Both the position numbers and the translations under genes were made by a program. The notes beneath the pieces are model-generated. The model searched no databases. It had not been told where the DNA came from and was given only the letters and a program-made list of their open reading frames with translations. Shown one piece after another: positions 1-5,538 of a DNA stretch of 6,152 bases. Origin of the DNA: an uncultured Caulobacteraceae bacterium (lineage in GTDB: Bacteria; Pseudomonadota; Alphaproteobacteria; Caulobacterales; Caulobacteraceae); the NCBI GenBank assembly GCA_903884915.1, contig CAISGS010000122.1, forward strand, positions 1-6,152, given 5' to 3'. The first letter of the stretch is position 1, and every line of letters starts with the position of its first letter.

Positions 1-331
1 CGGATCGGTTGACATAGCCGTGGCGCGTTTCCTTTGGCACCCTAACGAAATCGCCTGCCGCAAGCTCCGTGACTTGGTCATCGAGAAGGAAGGCGAGGGC
101 ACCTTTGAGCACCAAAAAGGTTTCCTCATAGAGACCATGCCTATGGGGGCTAAAGCTGGTCGGGGCATCTTGCAGCAGCGGCGCGACAATCCATTCCAGA
201 ACCGAAAAGTCCCCGCCCGTCTGGGCTCCCGAGATCAAAATCCTGACGCGATCCGCCCCATCCTCGAAAGCGCGGCCATCAGTGGCCTCAGGGACGATGG
301 AGGGGATGGCTAAGACCACAGCTTTATCCAA
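1..331 (-). CDS. Cupin-domain protein, 3' end cut off by the window edge
   Basis: The minus strand encodes 110 residues of an open frame that runs off the left edge with no stop seen. Both cupin motifs are visible. Motif 1 is H63-x-H65-x4-E70-x6-G77 (HRHGLYEETFLVLKG) and motif 2 is G93-x5-P99-x4-H104-x3-N108, with Glu at 101 where the usual motif has Gly. H63, H65, E70 and H104 are the expected metal ligands, so a metal-binding beta-barrel is likely, but the substrate cannot be read from this; small quercetinase-like cupins are one possibility. I chose the TTG start at 331 because AAGGA lies at 344-340, eight bases upstream. The GTG at 319 has no such site. The start is four bases past the stop of the ABM-like gene, so the two genes should be co-transcribed and translationally coupled. 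GC is about 55-58% in the lines I counted, below that of the fab genes. The fold is secure; the function is unknown. Confidence 0.85.
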   Translation of the reverse strand, partial: MDKAVVLAIPSIVPEATDGRAFEDGADRVRILISGAQTGGDFSVLEWIVAPLLQDAPTSFSPHRHGLYEETFLVLKGALAFLLDDQVTELAAGDFVRVPKETRHGYVNRS

Positions 332-335
332 CGGC

Positions 336-677
336 CTAATCCTTAGGTGCCATAAGATCAAAGCCGTAGGCTCGCTCAACTATCCCAATTCGAACATTAT
401 AGTGCGAATACCAGCGGGCTTTGCCTAGATGCTGGGCTTCAATGTGATCGACGGCGGCTTTCCATTTCAAAATGCTGGCCCCATCTCGCCAGAAAGAATT
501 GGTGATGCCAAAACCATTGGAATCACGAGCGCTTTCAACGCCTAGAAACCCGTCCTGTTGCGCTGCAAGGGTCACCATTTTTGAGGCCATGTCATCATAA
601 CCTAGGTCATCACTCGTCCGGGTGGAAGAAAAGGCGACGATGTAATAGGGCGGGGGCGCAAGTGGGGGTTTCATCAT
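336..677 (-). CDS. Antibiotic biosynthesis monooxygenase (ABM) family protein
   Basis: A 113-residue protein with the look of a single-domain dimeric alpha/beta-barrel ABM protein. It has an N-terminal strand YYIVAFSSTRT (about residues 11-21), then helix GYDDMASKMVTLAAQQ, the conserved turn GFLGVESARD (about 43-52), strand GITNSFW, a helix around KWKAAVDHIEAQHLG, and the ending WYSHYNVRIGIVERAYGF. This pattern is typical of proteins annotated as ABM-domain or heme-degradation-like, most with no known substrate. The catalytic residues of true quinone-forming monooxygenases or of IsdG cannot be assigned here, so no reaction is claimed. The first of two adjacent ATGs (677) is chosen: AGGA at 687-684 is six bases upstream, against nine for the second, so either could serve. 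It is first in a two-gene operon with the cupin and is transcribed divergently from fabD. GC is about 51% over 341-640, well below the fab genes. Confidence 0.85.
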   Translation of the reverse strand: MMKPPLAPPPYYIVAFSSTRTSDDLGYDDMASKMVTLAAQQDGFLGVESARDSNGFGITNSFWRDGASILKWKAAVDHIEAQHLGKARWYSHYNVRIGIVERAYGFDLMAPKD

Positions 678-931
678 CGATTATCCTGATTTTCACCAAC
701 TTTGAGGGGACATTGATAGGAACGCAATCCCCTTGGTTAGACATATGCAGGTCTAGAATTTATGAGATACGGGATCGTCGGGTCGTGATTGCCCCTAAAA
801 TTTTGAACCAGCTCTGCGGTTCGTCGCTTCGAACCCTATCGTCAGGCGCAAGACAATTGCCCCCCATCTTGCCGCCTTCGCGCAATTGACCTAACCCTGC
901 GCGTCACATTTGCAGTTTAGGAGCCCGTCTG
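678..931. promoter_or_regulatory. Divergent intergenic region between the ABM gene and fabD
   Basis: This 254-base gap must hold the promoters for the minus-strand ABM-cupin pair and probably for the fabD-fabG unit. It is AT-richer than the fab genes (about 45% GC over 721-780). I see no promoter with both boxes convincing. TTGACC at 886-891 resembles a -35 box but has only TTTGCA at 17-base spacing, which would leave almost no leader. The region does contain several small inverted repeats. AGGGGA (705-710) pairs with TCCCCT (728-733). GAACC (805-809) and CGAACC (830-835) compete for GGTTCG (818-823). CAATTGC (854-860) faces GCAATTG (882-888). AAAATTTT lies at 797-804. These could be operators or leader hairpins, but nothing identifies a regulator. 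The fabD ribosome-binding site AGGAG is at 919-923, eight bases before the ATG. Confidence 0.5.
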
Positions 932-1882
932 ATGGGTCTCGCTTTCCTTTTTCCCGGTCAGGGCAGTCAAGCGGTTGGCATGGGTGGGGCGCTCTATGAG
1001 GCCTTTGCCAGCGCGCGCGAAGTGTTTCAGGAGGTCGATGAGGCCTTGGGGCAAAAGCTCTATGGGCTGATGAGCGCAGGGCCTGAAGAGGACCTGACCC
1101 TGACCGAGAATGCTCAGCCCGCCCTGATGGCGGTCAGTGTTGCGGTCACGCGGGTGCTGGAGGCTGAGTTCGGCGTTTCGGTCTCGCAGGCCAGCTTTAT
1201 CGCCGGGCACAGCTTGGGCGAATATTCGGCGCTGGCGGCTGCGGGGGCGATCACCTTGGCCGATACGGCGCGTCTGCTGAAGCTGCGCGGTCAGGCCATG
1301 CAGCGCGCGGTGCCGGTCGGGGCAGGGGCCATGGCCTCGCTGATCGGCCCCAAGACCGATGTGGCCTTGGCCGAAGCGGCGGCGGCGGTCGGCGCCGAGG
1401 TCGGGGTCTGCGTCGTGGCCAATGACAATAACCAAGGCAATGTGGTGATCAGCGGCGATAAGGCGGCGGTCGACAAGGCCATCGAGGCGGCCAAGGCGCT
1501 GGGCGCGCGGGCCATCCCCCTGAACGTCTCCGCCCCTTTCCATTGCCCCCTGATGCAGCCCGCCGCTGACGAGATGGCTAAGGCGCTGGCCAGCACCTTG
1601 ATCATCGCGCCGCGTGCGCCGCTGGTGGCCAATGTCACCGCCCGCCCTGTGCTGGACGCCGATGTCATCCGCAGCCTGCTGGTCGAGCAGGTGACGGGCC
1701 GTGTGCGCTGGCGCGAGTCGATGCTCTGGCTGGCCAATGAAGGCGGCGTGACCCGCTTTGCCGAGGCCGGGGCCGGAAAGGTCCTGTCGGGCATGGCCAA
1801 GCGCATCGCGCCTGACGTGGAAGCCACCCCATTGAACACCCCCGCCGATCTGGAGGCCTTCGCCGCCTCCCTCAAGGGCTAA
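932..1882 (+). CDS. fabD: Malonyl-CoA:ACP transacylase FabD
   Basis: A cytosolic FAS II enzyme that moves the malonyl group from coenzyme A to the phosphopantetheine arm of acyl carrier protein, supplying the two-carbon donor for chain elongation. The 316-residue length is normal for the family. FPGQGSQ is at residues 7-13 and its Gln10 helps form the oxyanion hole. GHSLG is at 92-96 with nucleophile Ser94. Arg119 in KLRGQAMQ binds the malonyl carboxylate. His204 in APFHCPLM is the catalytic base. These match the Ser92, Arg117 and His201 of the E. coli enzyme. The ATG start has AGGAG eight bases upstream and gives the classic N-terminus of AFLFPGQGSQ type. It is the first gene of the plus-strand cluster, and fabG starts 13 bases after its stop. 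Local GC reaches about 72%. Identification is firm. Confidence 0.98.
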   Translation: MGLAFLFPGQGSQAVGMGGALYEAFASAREVFQEVDEALGQKLYGLMSAGPEEDLTLTENAQPALMAVSVAVTRVLEAEFGVSVSQASFIAGHSLGEYSALAAAGAITLADTARLLKLRGQAMQRAVPVGAGAMASLIGPKTDVALAEAAAAVGAEVGVCVVANDNNQGNVVISGDKAAVDKAIEAAKALGARAIPLNVSAPFHCPLMQPAADEMAKALASTLIIAPRAPLVANVTARPVLDADVIRSLLVEQVTGRVRWRESMLWLANEGGVTRFAEAGAGKVLSGMAKRIAPDVEATPLNTPADLEAFAASLKG

Positions 1883-1895
1883 AGGACCAGAGATA

Positions 1896-2636
1896 ATGTT
1901 TGATTTGACCGGAAAGACTGCGCTCGTAACGGGCGCTAGCGGCGGGATTGGCGGGGCGATTGCCCGTGCGCTCCATGCCCAGGGCGCCCATGTGGTGCTG
2001 TCCGGCACGCGGCTGGCGGCGTTGGAGGCTCTGGCGGCGGAACTTGGCGAGCGGACCTCGATGGTGACCTGCAATCTGGGCGATACGGCCGAGGTCGATG
2101 GGCTGGTGGCCCGGGCCGAGGAGGCCGCTGGCGCGCCGCTCGATATCCTGATCGCCAATGCCGGCATTACCCGCGATGGCCTGTTGCTGCGCATGAAGGA
2201 TGAGGACTGGGAAACGGTGATCAAGGTCAATCTTGAGGCCTATTTCCGGCTCAGCCGCGCCGCCCTCAAGGGCATGATGAAGCGCCGCTCTGGCCGGATC
2301 ATCGGCATTACCAGCGTTGTCGGCGTGACCGGCAATCCGGGCCAGACCAACTATGCGGCCTCAAAGGCTGGCATGATCGGCTTTTCCAAGGCTTTGGCTC
2401 AAGAGGTGGGCAGCCGCAATGTCACCGTCAACTGCGTCGCGCCTGGTTTTATCGCCAGTCCCATGACCGATGATCTCAATGAGGCACAAAAGGCCGCGAT
2501 CCTCACCAAGATCCCGTCTGGGCGCTTGGGAGAGGGCTCTGACGTCGCCGCAGCCTGCGTTTATCTGGCCAGCGACGCCGGTGGTTACGTCACCGGACAG
2601 ACCCTGCACGTCAATGGCGGCATGGCGATGGTTTGA
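1896..2636 (+). CDS. fabG: 3-oxoacyl-ACP reductase FabG
   Basis: An NADPH-dependent reductase of the short-chain dehydrogenase/reductase (SDR) family that converts 3-ketoacyl-ACP to (R)-3-hydroxyacyl-ACP in each elongation cycle. At 246 residues it has the usual length. The Rossmann motif TGASGGIG is at 12-19 and NAG at 88-90. The catalytic tetrad is Asn112, Ser140, Tyr153 and Lys157 (in NYAASKAG). The PG turn at 183-184 and the C-terminal VTGQTLHVNGGMAM segment are typical of FabG rather than of general SDRs. Its ribosome-binding site AAGGA (1882-1886) overlaps the fabD stop codon, so translation is probably coupled. Many SDRs resemble FabG, but the position between fabD and acpP makes it the housekeeping copy. 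A CCGAG/CTCGG hairpin begins two bases after its stop. Confidence 0.97.
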   Translation: MFDLTGKTALVTGASGGIGGAIARALHAQGAHVVLSGTRLAALEALAAELGERTSMVTCNLGDTAEVDGLVARAEEAAGAPLDILIANAGITRDGLLLRMKDEDWETVIKVNLEAYFRLSRAALKGMMKRRSGRIIGITSVVGVTGNPGQTNYAASKAGMIGFSKALAQEVGSRNVTVNCVAPGFIASPMTDDLNEAQKAAILTKIPSGRLGEGSDVAAACVYLASDAGGYVTGQTLHVNGGMAMV

Positions 2637-2818
2637 TCCGAGGCACATTCTCGGTGTAGACACGCTAGTCTCGCAAAAAAGAACGTGCTAGCGAGAGCCT
2701 GTATCGGCCCACCCTCGGTGGAATCGATTCAGTAATTTAGGTTTCACGACCGGGTGACCGTCTAGCGATCGTCGTTAGGGGCATTCGGACCCACCATCTA
2801 GACAAGGGATTCCAGCGT
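2637..2818 (+). promoter_or_regulatory. fabG-acpP gap: leader and probable promoter region of acpP
   Basis: A 182-base gap, unusually long inside this otherwise compact cluster. It starts with a small hairpin, CCGAG (2638-2642) with CTCGG (2650-2654), but no T run follows, so it is not a clear terminator. CGCTAG (2663-2668) can pair with CTAGCG (2688-2693), or TCTCGC (2669-2674) with GCGAGA (2691-2696), but not both fully. CCACC-CTC-GGTGG (2709-2721) is a tight hairpin. It is followed by the ten-base palindrome GAATCGATTC (2721-2730), which is two abutting GANTC sites. A third GANTC site at 2808-2812 overlaps the acpP ribosome-binding site AAGGGA (2804-2809). GTCTAG (2760-2765) and CTAGAC (2798-2803) form another inverted pair. 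No clean -35/-10 pair was found, so a promoter here is inferred from the gap length and the usual high demand for ACP. Confidence 0.5.
2638..2654 (+). repeat. Small hairpin just after fabG
   Basis: The perfect five-base arms CCGAG and CTCGG enclose a seven-base loop, starting two bases past the fabG stop. No T tract follows. It may protect the 3' end of the fabD-fabG message or may be chance. It is not called a terminator. Confidence 0.35.
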
Positions 2819-3058
2819 ATGTCCGACATTCTCGAACGCGTCCGTAAGATCGTGATCGAGCATCTGGACGCCGATCCGGAGAAGGTCACGGAAAAGGCCA
2901 GCTTCATCGACGATCTTGGTGCAGACAGCCTCGACAATGTCGAGCTCGTCATGGCTTTCGAAGAAGAGTTCGACATCGAGATTCCCGATGACGCCGCAGA
3001 ACATATTCAAACTGTGGGCGACGCCGTGAAGTTCATCAGCGAGCGCCTCGCGGCCTAA
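2819..3058 (+). CDS. acpP: Acyl carrier protein AcpP
   Basis: A small acidic four-helix carrier protein that holds fatty-acyl intermediates on a 4'-phosphopantetheine arm and passes them between FabD, FabF, FabG and the other FAS II enzymes; it also feeds lipid A and phospholipid synthesis. The 79 residues are the standard length. The attachment motif [18 protein letters not shown] is intact, with Ser37 as the residue modified by the AcpS phosphopantetheinyl transferase. Helix II after Ser37 carries the acidic residues that dock partner enzymes. The start ATG has AAGGGA nine bases upstream. It lies between two structured gaps, unlike the other tightly packed genes, so it may be expressed as its own highly abundant transcript. 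Identification is firm. Confidence 0.99.
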   Translation: MSDILERVRKIVIEHLDADPEKVTEKASFIDDLGADSLDNVELVMAFEEEFDIEIPDDAAEHIQTVGDAVKFISERLAA

Positions 3059-3059
3059 G

Positions 3060-3078
3060 CTGTCACGATCGATGACAG
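3060..3078 (+). repeat. Hairpin immediately after acpP
   Basis: CTGTCA (3060-3065) and TGACAG (3073-3078) form a perfect six-base stem with loop CGATCGA, starting one base past the acpP stop. It stands directly before the stronger GC hairpin at 3081-3109. Together they would cap the 3' end of an acpP message against exonucleases or act as a two-part terminator. Confidence 0.45.
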
Positions 3079-3080
3079 GT

Positions 3081-3113
3081 CGCCGCGCCGGGCCATGCCG
3101 GGCGCGGCGTCTT
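3081..3113 (+). terminator. Probable terminator or attenuator between acpP and fabF
   Basis: CGCCGCGCC (3081-3089) is perfectly complementary to GGCGCGGCG (3101-3109). The stem can continue past one G-G mismatch with GGC/GCC and a three-base CAT loop. It is followed by TCTT, a weak T tract. The nine-base all-GC stem should be very stable. The short T tract suggests partial termination, or a 3' boundary that raises acpP message over fabF, rather than a full stop, although the next element resembles a promoter. Whether it is Rho-independent cannot be settled from sequence. Confidence 0.65.
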
Positions 3114-3136
3114 GACTCATAGTCCCCGCTTAGATG
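3112..3136 (+). promoter_or_regulatory. Candidate fabF promoter
   Basis: TTGACTC (3112-3118) matches six of seven positions of the Caulobacter housekeeping sigma-73 consensus -35 element TTGACGS. After ten bases, CTTAGATG (3129-3136) matches five of eight positions of the -10 consensus GCTANAWC, and the spacing lies within the known 10-14 range. The -35 element contains a GANTC site (GACTC, 3114-3118) and begins within the tail of the preceding terminator-like hairpin. A start near 3143 would give a leader of about 55 bases. The assignment assumes a Caulobacter-like sigma factor. Confidence 0.35.
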
Positions 3137-3162
3137 GCCTTTAGGCGACTGCGGCGGACTGA

Positions 3163-3179
3163 CCCCGCGATTGCCGGGG
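3163..3179 (+). repeat. GC hairpin in the fabF leader
   Basis: CCCCG (3163-3167) and CGGGG (3175-3179) form a perfect five-base stem with a seven-base loop, ending five bases before the fabF ribosome-binding site AAAGGA (3185-3190). It could modulate ribosome access, or be chance in GC-rich DNA. Confidence 0.3.
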
Positions 3180-3198
3180 CGTTCAAAGGATCAAAGCC

Positions 3199-4482
3199 AT
3201 GCGTCGTGTCGTCATCACCGGTCTTGGGCTGGTTACGCCATTGGGTAAAGGGGTTGATAACACCTGGTCAGCTCTGCTGGCAGGACGCTCTGGCGCGGGC
3301 CGGATCTCTGCCTTTGATCCAACCGACTATGGCTGTCAGATCGCCTGCGAAGTGCCTCGGGTCGATGGGCGCGGCGGCGGCGGCGTCGATATTGCCGGAT
3401 CGTTCGATCCCAACCTGACCATGTCTTTGCGCGACCAGCGCCGGGTCGATGATTTCATTCTCTATGCCATGGCGGCGGCCGATGAGGCCGTCATTGACTC
3501 CGGCTGGCATCCCCAGACTGAGGAAGACCAGTGCCGCACCGGTGTAATCATCGGCTCGGGCATCGGCGGCCTCAATTCCATTGCCGAGACCGCGCTTGAG
3601 CTCGAGGCCAAGGGGCCGCGCAAGATCAGCCCCTTCTTCATTCCTTCTGCCCTGATCAATCTGGCCTCGGGTCAGGTCTCGATCCGTTACGGGCTTAAGG
3701 GCCCGAACCATTCGGTGGTCACGGCCTGCGCCACGGGCGCTCATGCGATTGGCGATGCGATGCGCCTGATCCAGTGGGGCGATGCGGACGTGATGTTTGC
3801 GGGCGGTGCTGAGGCGGCTGTGTGCAAGCTTGGCGTCGCGGGCTTCGTTGCCGCGCGGGCCATGAGCACCAACTTCAATGATCGGCCCCAGATGGCCTCC
3901 AGACCCTATGACAAGGACCGCGACGGCTTTGTGATGGGCGAGGGCGCGGGCGTTCTGGTGCTGGAAGAATATGAGCACGCCATGGCGCGCGGCGCGAAGA
4001 TCTATGCCGAAGTGGTCGGCTATGGCCTGTCTGGCGACGCCTATCACATCACCGCGCCCGCCAGTGATGGCGACGGCGGTTTCAGGGCCATGAACCTGTC
4101 TCTGGCCCGCGCGGGTATTGATCCCTCGCAGATCGACTATATCAACGCCCACGGCACCTCGACGCCCTTGGGCGACGAGATCGAACTGGGCGCGGTAGAG
4201 CGGATGCTGGGGGCATCGGCCTCTAAGACCACCATGTCCTCGACCAAGTCCTCGATTGGTCACCTGCTGGGCGCTGCGGGCGCTGTGGAGGCCGCCTTTA
4301 CGGCCCTGGCCATTCGTGACCAGATCGCGCCGCCGACGATCAATCTGGACAATCCATCGATTGAGACCGCCATCGATCTGGTGCCGCACAAGGCCAAGAA
4401 GATGGAAATCAATGTCGCCCTGTCCAACAGCTTTGGCTTTGGCGGTACCAACGCCTCGCTCGTGTTCAAGCGGGTCCCATGA
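3199..4482 (+). CDS. fabF: 3-oxoacyl-ACP synthase II FabF
   Basis: The elongating condensing enzyme of FAS II. It takes an acyl chain onto its active cysteine, decarboxylates malonyl-ACP and joins the two into 3-ketoacyl-ACP; the FabF class also handles the temperature-sensitive step towards cis-vaccenate. The 427 residues show a thiolase fold with the Cys-His-His triad of KAS I/II enzymes: Cys177 in VVTACATGAH, His318 in NAHGTSTPLGD and His355 in SSIGHLLGAAG, with Lys350 nearby. The glycine-rich C-terminal loop SFGFGGTN (411-418) is intact. Slightly longer than E. coli FabF (about 413), it has a Gly-rich stretch near residues 57-63. AAAGGA lies eight bases before the start. The last base of its final sense codon and its TGA stop form an ATGA with the mltG start. 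The Cys-His-His triad rules out FabH, which is Cys-His-Asn; FabB is less likely given the gene order and residues. Confidence 0.97.
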   Translation: MRRVVITGLGLVTPLGKGVDNTWSALLAGRSGAGRISAFDPTDYGCQIACEVPRVDGRGGGGVDIAGSFDPNLTMSLRDQRRVDDFILYAMAAADEAVIDSGWHPQTEEDQCRTGVIIGSGIGGLNSIAETALELEAKGPRKISPFFIPSALINLASGQVSIRYGLKGPNHSVVTACATGAHAIGDAMRLIQWGDADVMFAGGAEAAVCKLGVAGFVAARAMSTNFNDRPQMASRPYDKDRDGFVMGEGAGVLVLEEYEHAMARGAKIYAEVVGYGLSGDAYHITAPASDGDGGFRAMNLSLARAGIDPSQIDYINAHGTSTPLGDEIELGAVERMLGASASKTTMSSTKSSIGHLLGAAGAVEAAFTALAIRDQIAPPTINLDNPSIETAIDLVPHKAKKMEINVALSNSFGFGGTNASLVFKRVP

Positions 4483-5537
4483 CCTCGGCTGGCGAGCCAA
4501 CGCCTCCTGAAACGCCGAGCGCGACGCCGCTAAAGCGTCCGCTGCTGATCATGGCTGTCAGCGCGGCGGCAACCCTCGCCCTGCTGATGAGTCTGGCCCT
4601 GATCTGGGGCCTTGCGACCTATAGCCTACCCGGGCCTGCATCGGCCGACGGCGCTGACCGGATCGTGGAACTTGCTGAGGGGGCCAATCTACCCGAGATT
4701 TCAGAGGTTCTGGCCCAAGACAAGGTGATCTCGTCGCCATCGGTCTTTGTGATTGCGGCCAAGTTGACGGGATCAGCCCGCCGCCTGAAGGCTGGCGAAT
4801 ATAGCTTCCCCTCTAAGACCTCGATGTCGGTGGTGATGGAGATGATCCGCAAGGGCAAGGGCGTACGCCATCAGGTGACCATCCCCGAAGGCTTTGCGTC
4901 CGATATGGTCGTCGATGCCCTGATGAAAAGCGATGTCCTGACCGGCACGGTTTCAGCCCCGCCTGAAGGCTCGGTCATGCCCCAGACCTATGAGGTCAAG
5001 CGCGGCGAGACCCGTGCGGCTGTGCTCGAGCGGATGATGAAGGCCCAGACCGATCTGGTCGCCGAACTTTGGCCCAAGCGTCGCAGCGGCTTGCCCTTTT
5101 CCACCCCTGTGCAGGCCGTGATCCTCGCCTCCATCGTCGAGAAGGAAACGGCCAAGGCCGATGAACGTCCGCGCATTGCCGCCCTGTTCATCAACCGCTT
5201 GCAGCAGGGCATGAGGCTCGAATCGGACCCGACAATTATCTATGGCATCACCCGGGGCAGACCGCTGGGCCGGGGTCTGCGCGCCTCTGAGGTCGATACC
5301 GCAACGCCCTACAACACCTATGTCATTTTTGGCCTACCGCCGACGCCCATCGCCAATCCGGGTCGTGCGGCCCTTGAGGCTGTTTTGACCGCGCCGCCCT
5401 CTACCGAGGTCTTCTTTGTCGCCGACGGGACGGGTGGGCACGTCTTTGCGACCAGCTATGCGGACCATCGCCGCAATGTCGCCCAGTGGCGCCGGATCGA
5501 GCGCCAGCAGGCCGCTGCATCGGGTGGGGGACGCTAG
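4479..5537 (+). CDS. mltG: Endolytic murein transglycosylase MltG
   Basis: An inner-membrane lytic transglycosylase of the YceG family that cuts nascent peptidoglycan glycan strands in the periplasm, thought to set where synthesis ends. The 352 residues comprise a short Pro-rich cytoplasmic tail (1-20), one membrane segment (about 21-44), a LysM-like subdomain (about 60-128, including LKAGEYSF) and the catalytic YceG domain. Glu221 in ASIVEKET corresponds to the catalytic Glu218 of E. coli MltG. SDPTIIYG (249-256), YNTY (278-281) and GLPPTPIANPG (285-295) are conserved family motifs, all present. The start overlaps the fabF stop by four bases with no strong ribosome-binding site, which suggests translation by reinitiation. 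In many alphaproteobacteria mltG follows fabF in this way, while in E. coli it follows pabC. Confidence 0.95.
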   Translation: MTSAGEPTPPETPSATPLKRPLLIMAVSAAATLALLMSLALIWGLATYSLPGPASADGADRIVELAEGANLPEISEVLAQDKVISSPSVFVIAAKLTGSARRLKAGEYSFPSKTSMSVVMEMIRKGKGVRHQVTIPEGFASDMVVDALMKSDVLTGTVSAPPEGSVMPQTYEVKRGETRAAVLERMMKAQTDLVAELWPKRRSGLPFSTPVQAVILASIVEKETAKADERPRIAALFINRLQQGMRLESDPTIIYGITRGRPLGRGLRASEVDTATPYNTYVIFGLPPTPIANPGRAALEAVLTAPPSTEVFFVADGTGGHVFATSYADHRRNVAQWRRIERQQAAASGGGR

Positions 5538-5538
5538 G

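Noticed and set aside
20..313. 97-codon plus-strand open frame at the left edge
   Set aside because: The opposite strand encodes a cupin with both diagnostic motifs and a coupled start, so the plus-strand frame is a shadow.
805..834. Possible alphaproteobacterial LexA (SOS) box among the GAAC/GTTC repeats
   Set aside because: The known site is GTTC-N7-GTTC or its complement in direct orientation; here the repeats are inverted or spaced 22 bases apart.
581..889. 102-codon plus-strand open frame reaching into the fabD upstream region
   Set aside because: It overlaps the 5' end of the ABM gene in antisense, lacks a recognisable domain and has no good ribosome-binding site.
886..914. TTGACC plus TTTGCA as a fabD promoter
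   Set aside because: The -10 box is poor and the implied transcription start would fall within the ribosome-binding site; only the -35 resemblance stands.
917..2230. 437-codon minus-strand open frame across fabD and fabG
   Set aside because: It is antisense to two firmly identified genes, spans their junction, has biased Arg/Gly/Ser/Gln-rich composition with no recognisable domain, and is the kind of long shadow frame expected opposite GC-rich coding DNA.
2637..2700. Rho-independent terminator after fabG
   Set aside because: The hairpins present are short and none is followed by a T run on the plus strand; the A run at 2675-2680 lies inside a loop.
3268..4500. 410-codon minus-strand open frame opposite fabF
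   Set aside because: It mirrors fabF, has no recognisable motif and is rich in Arg, Gly and His as expected for a shadow of GC-rich codons.
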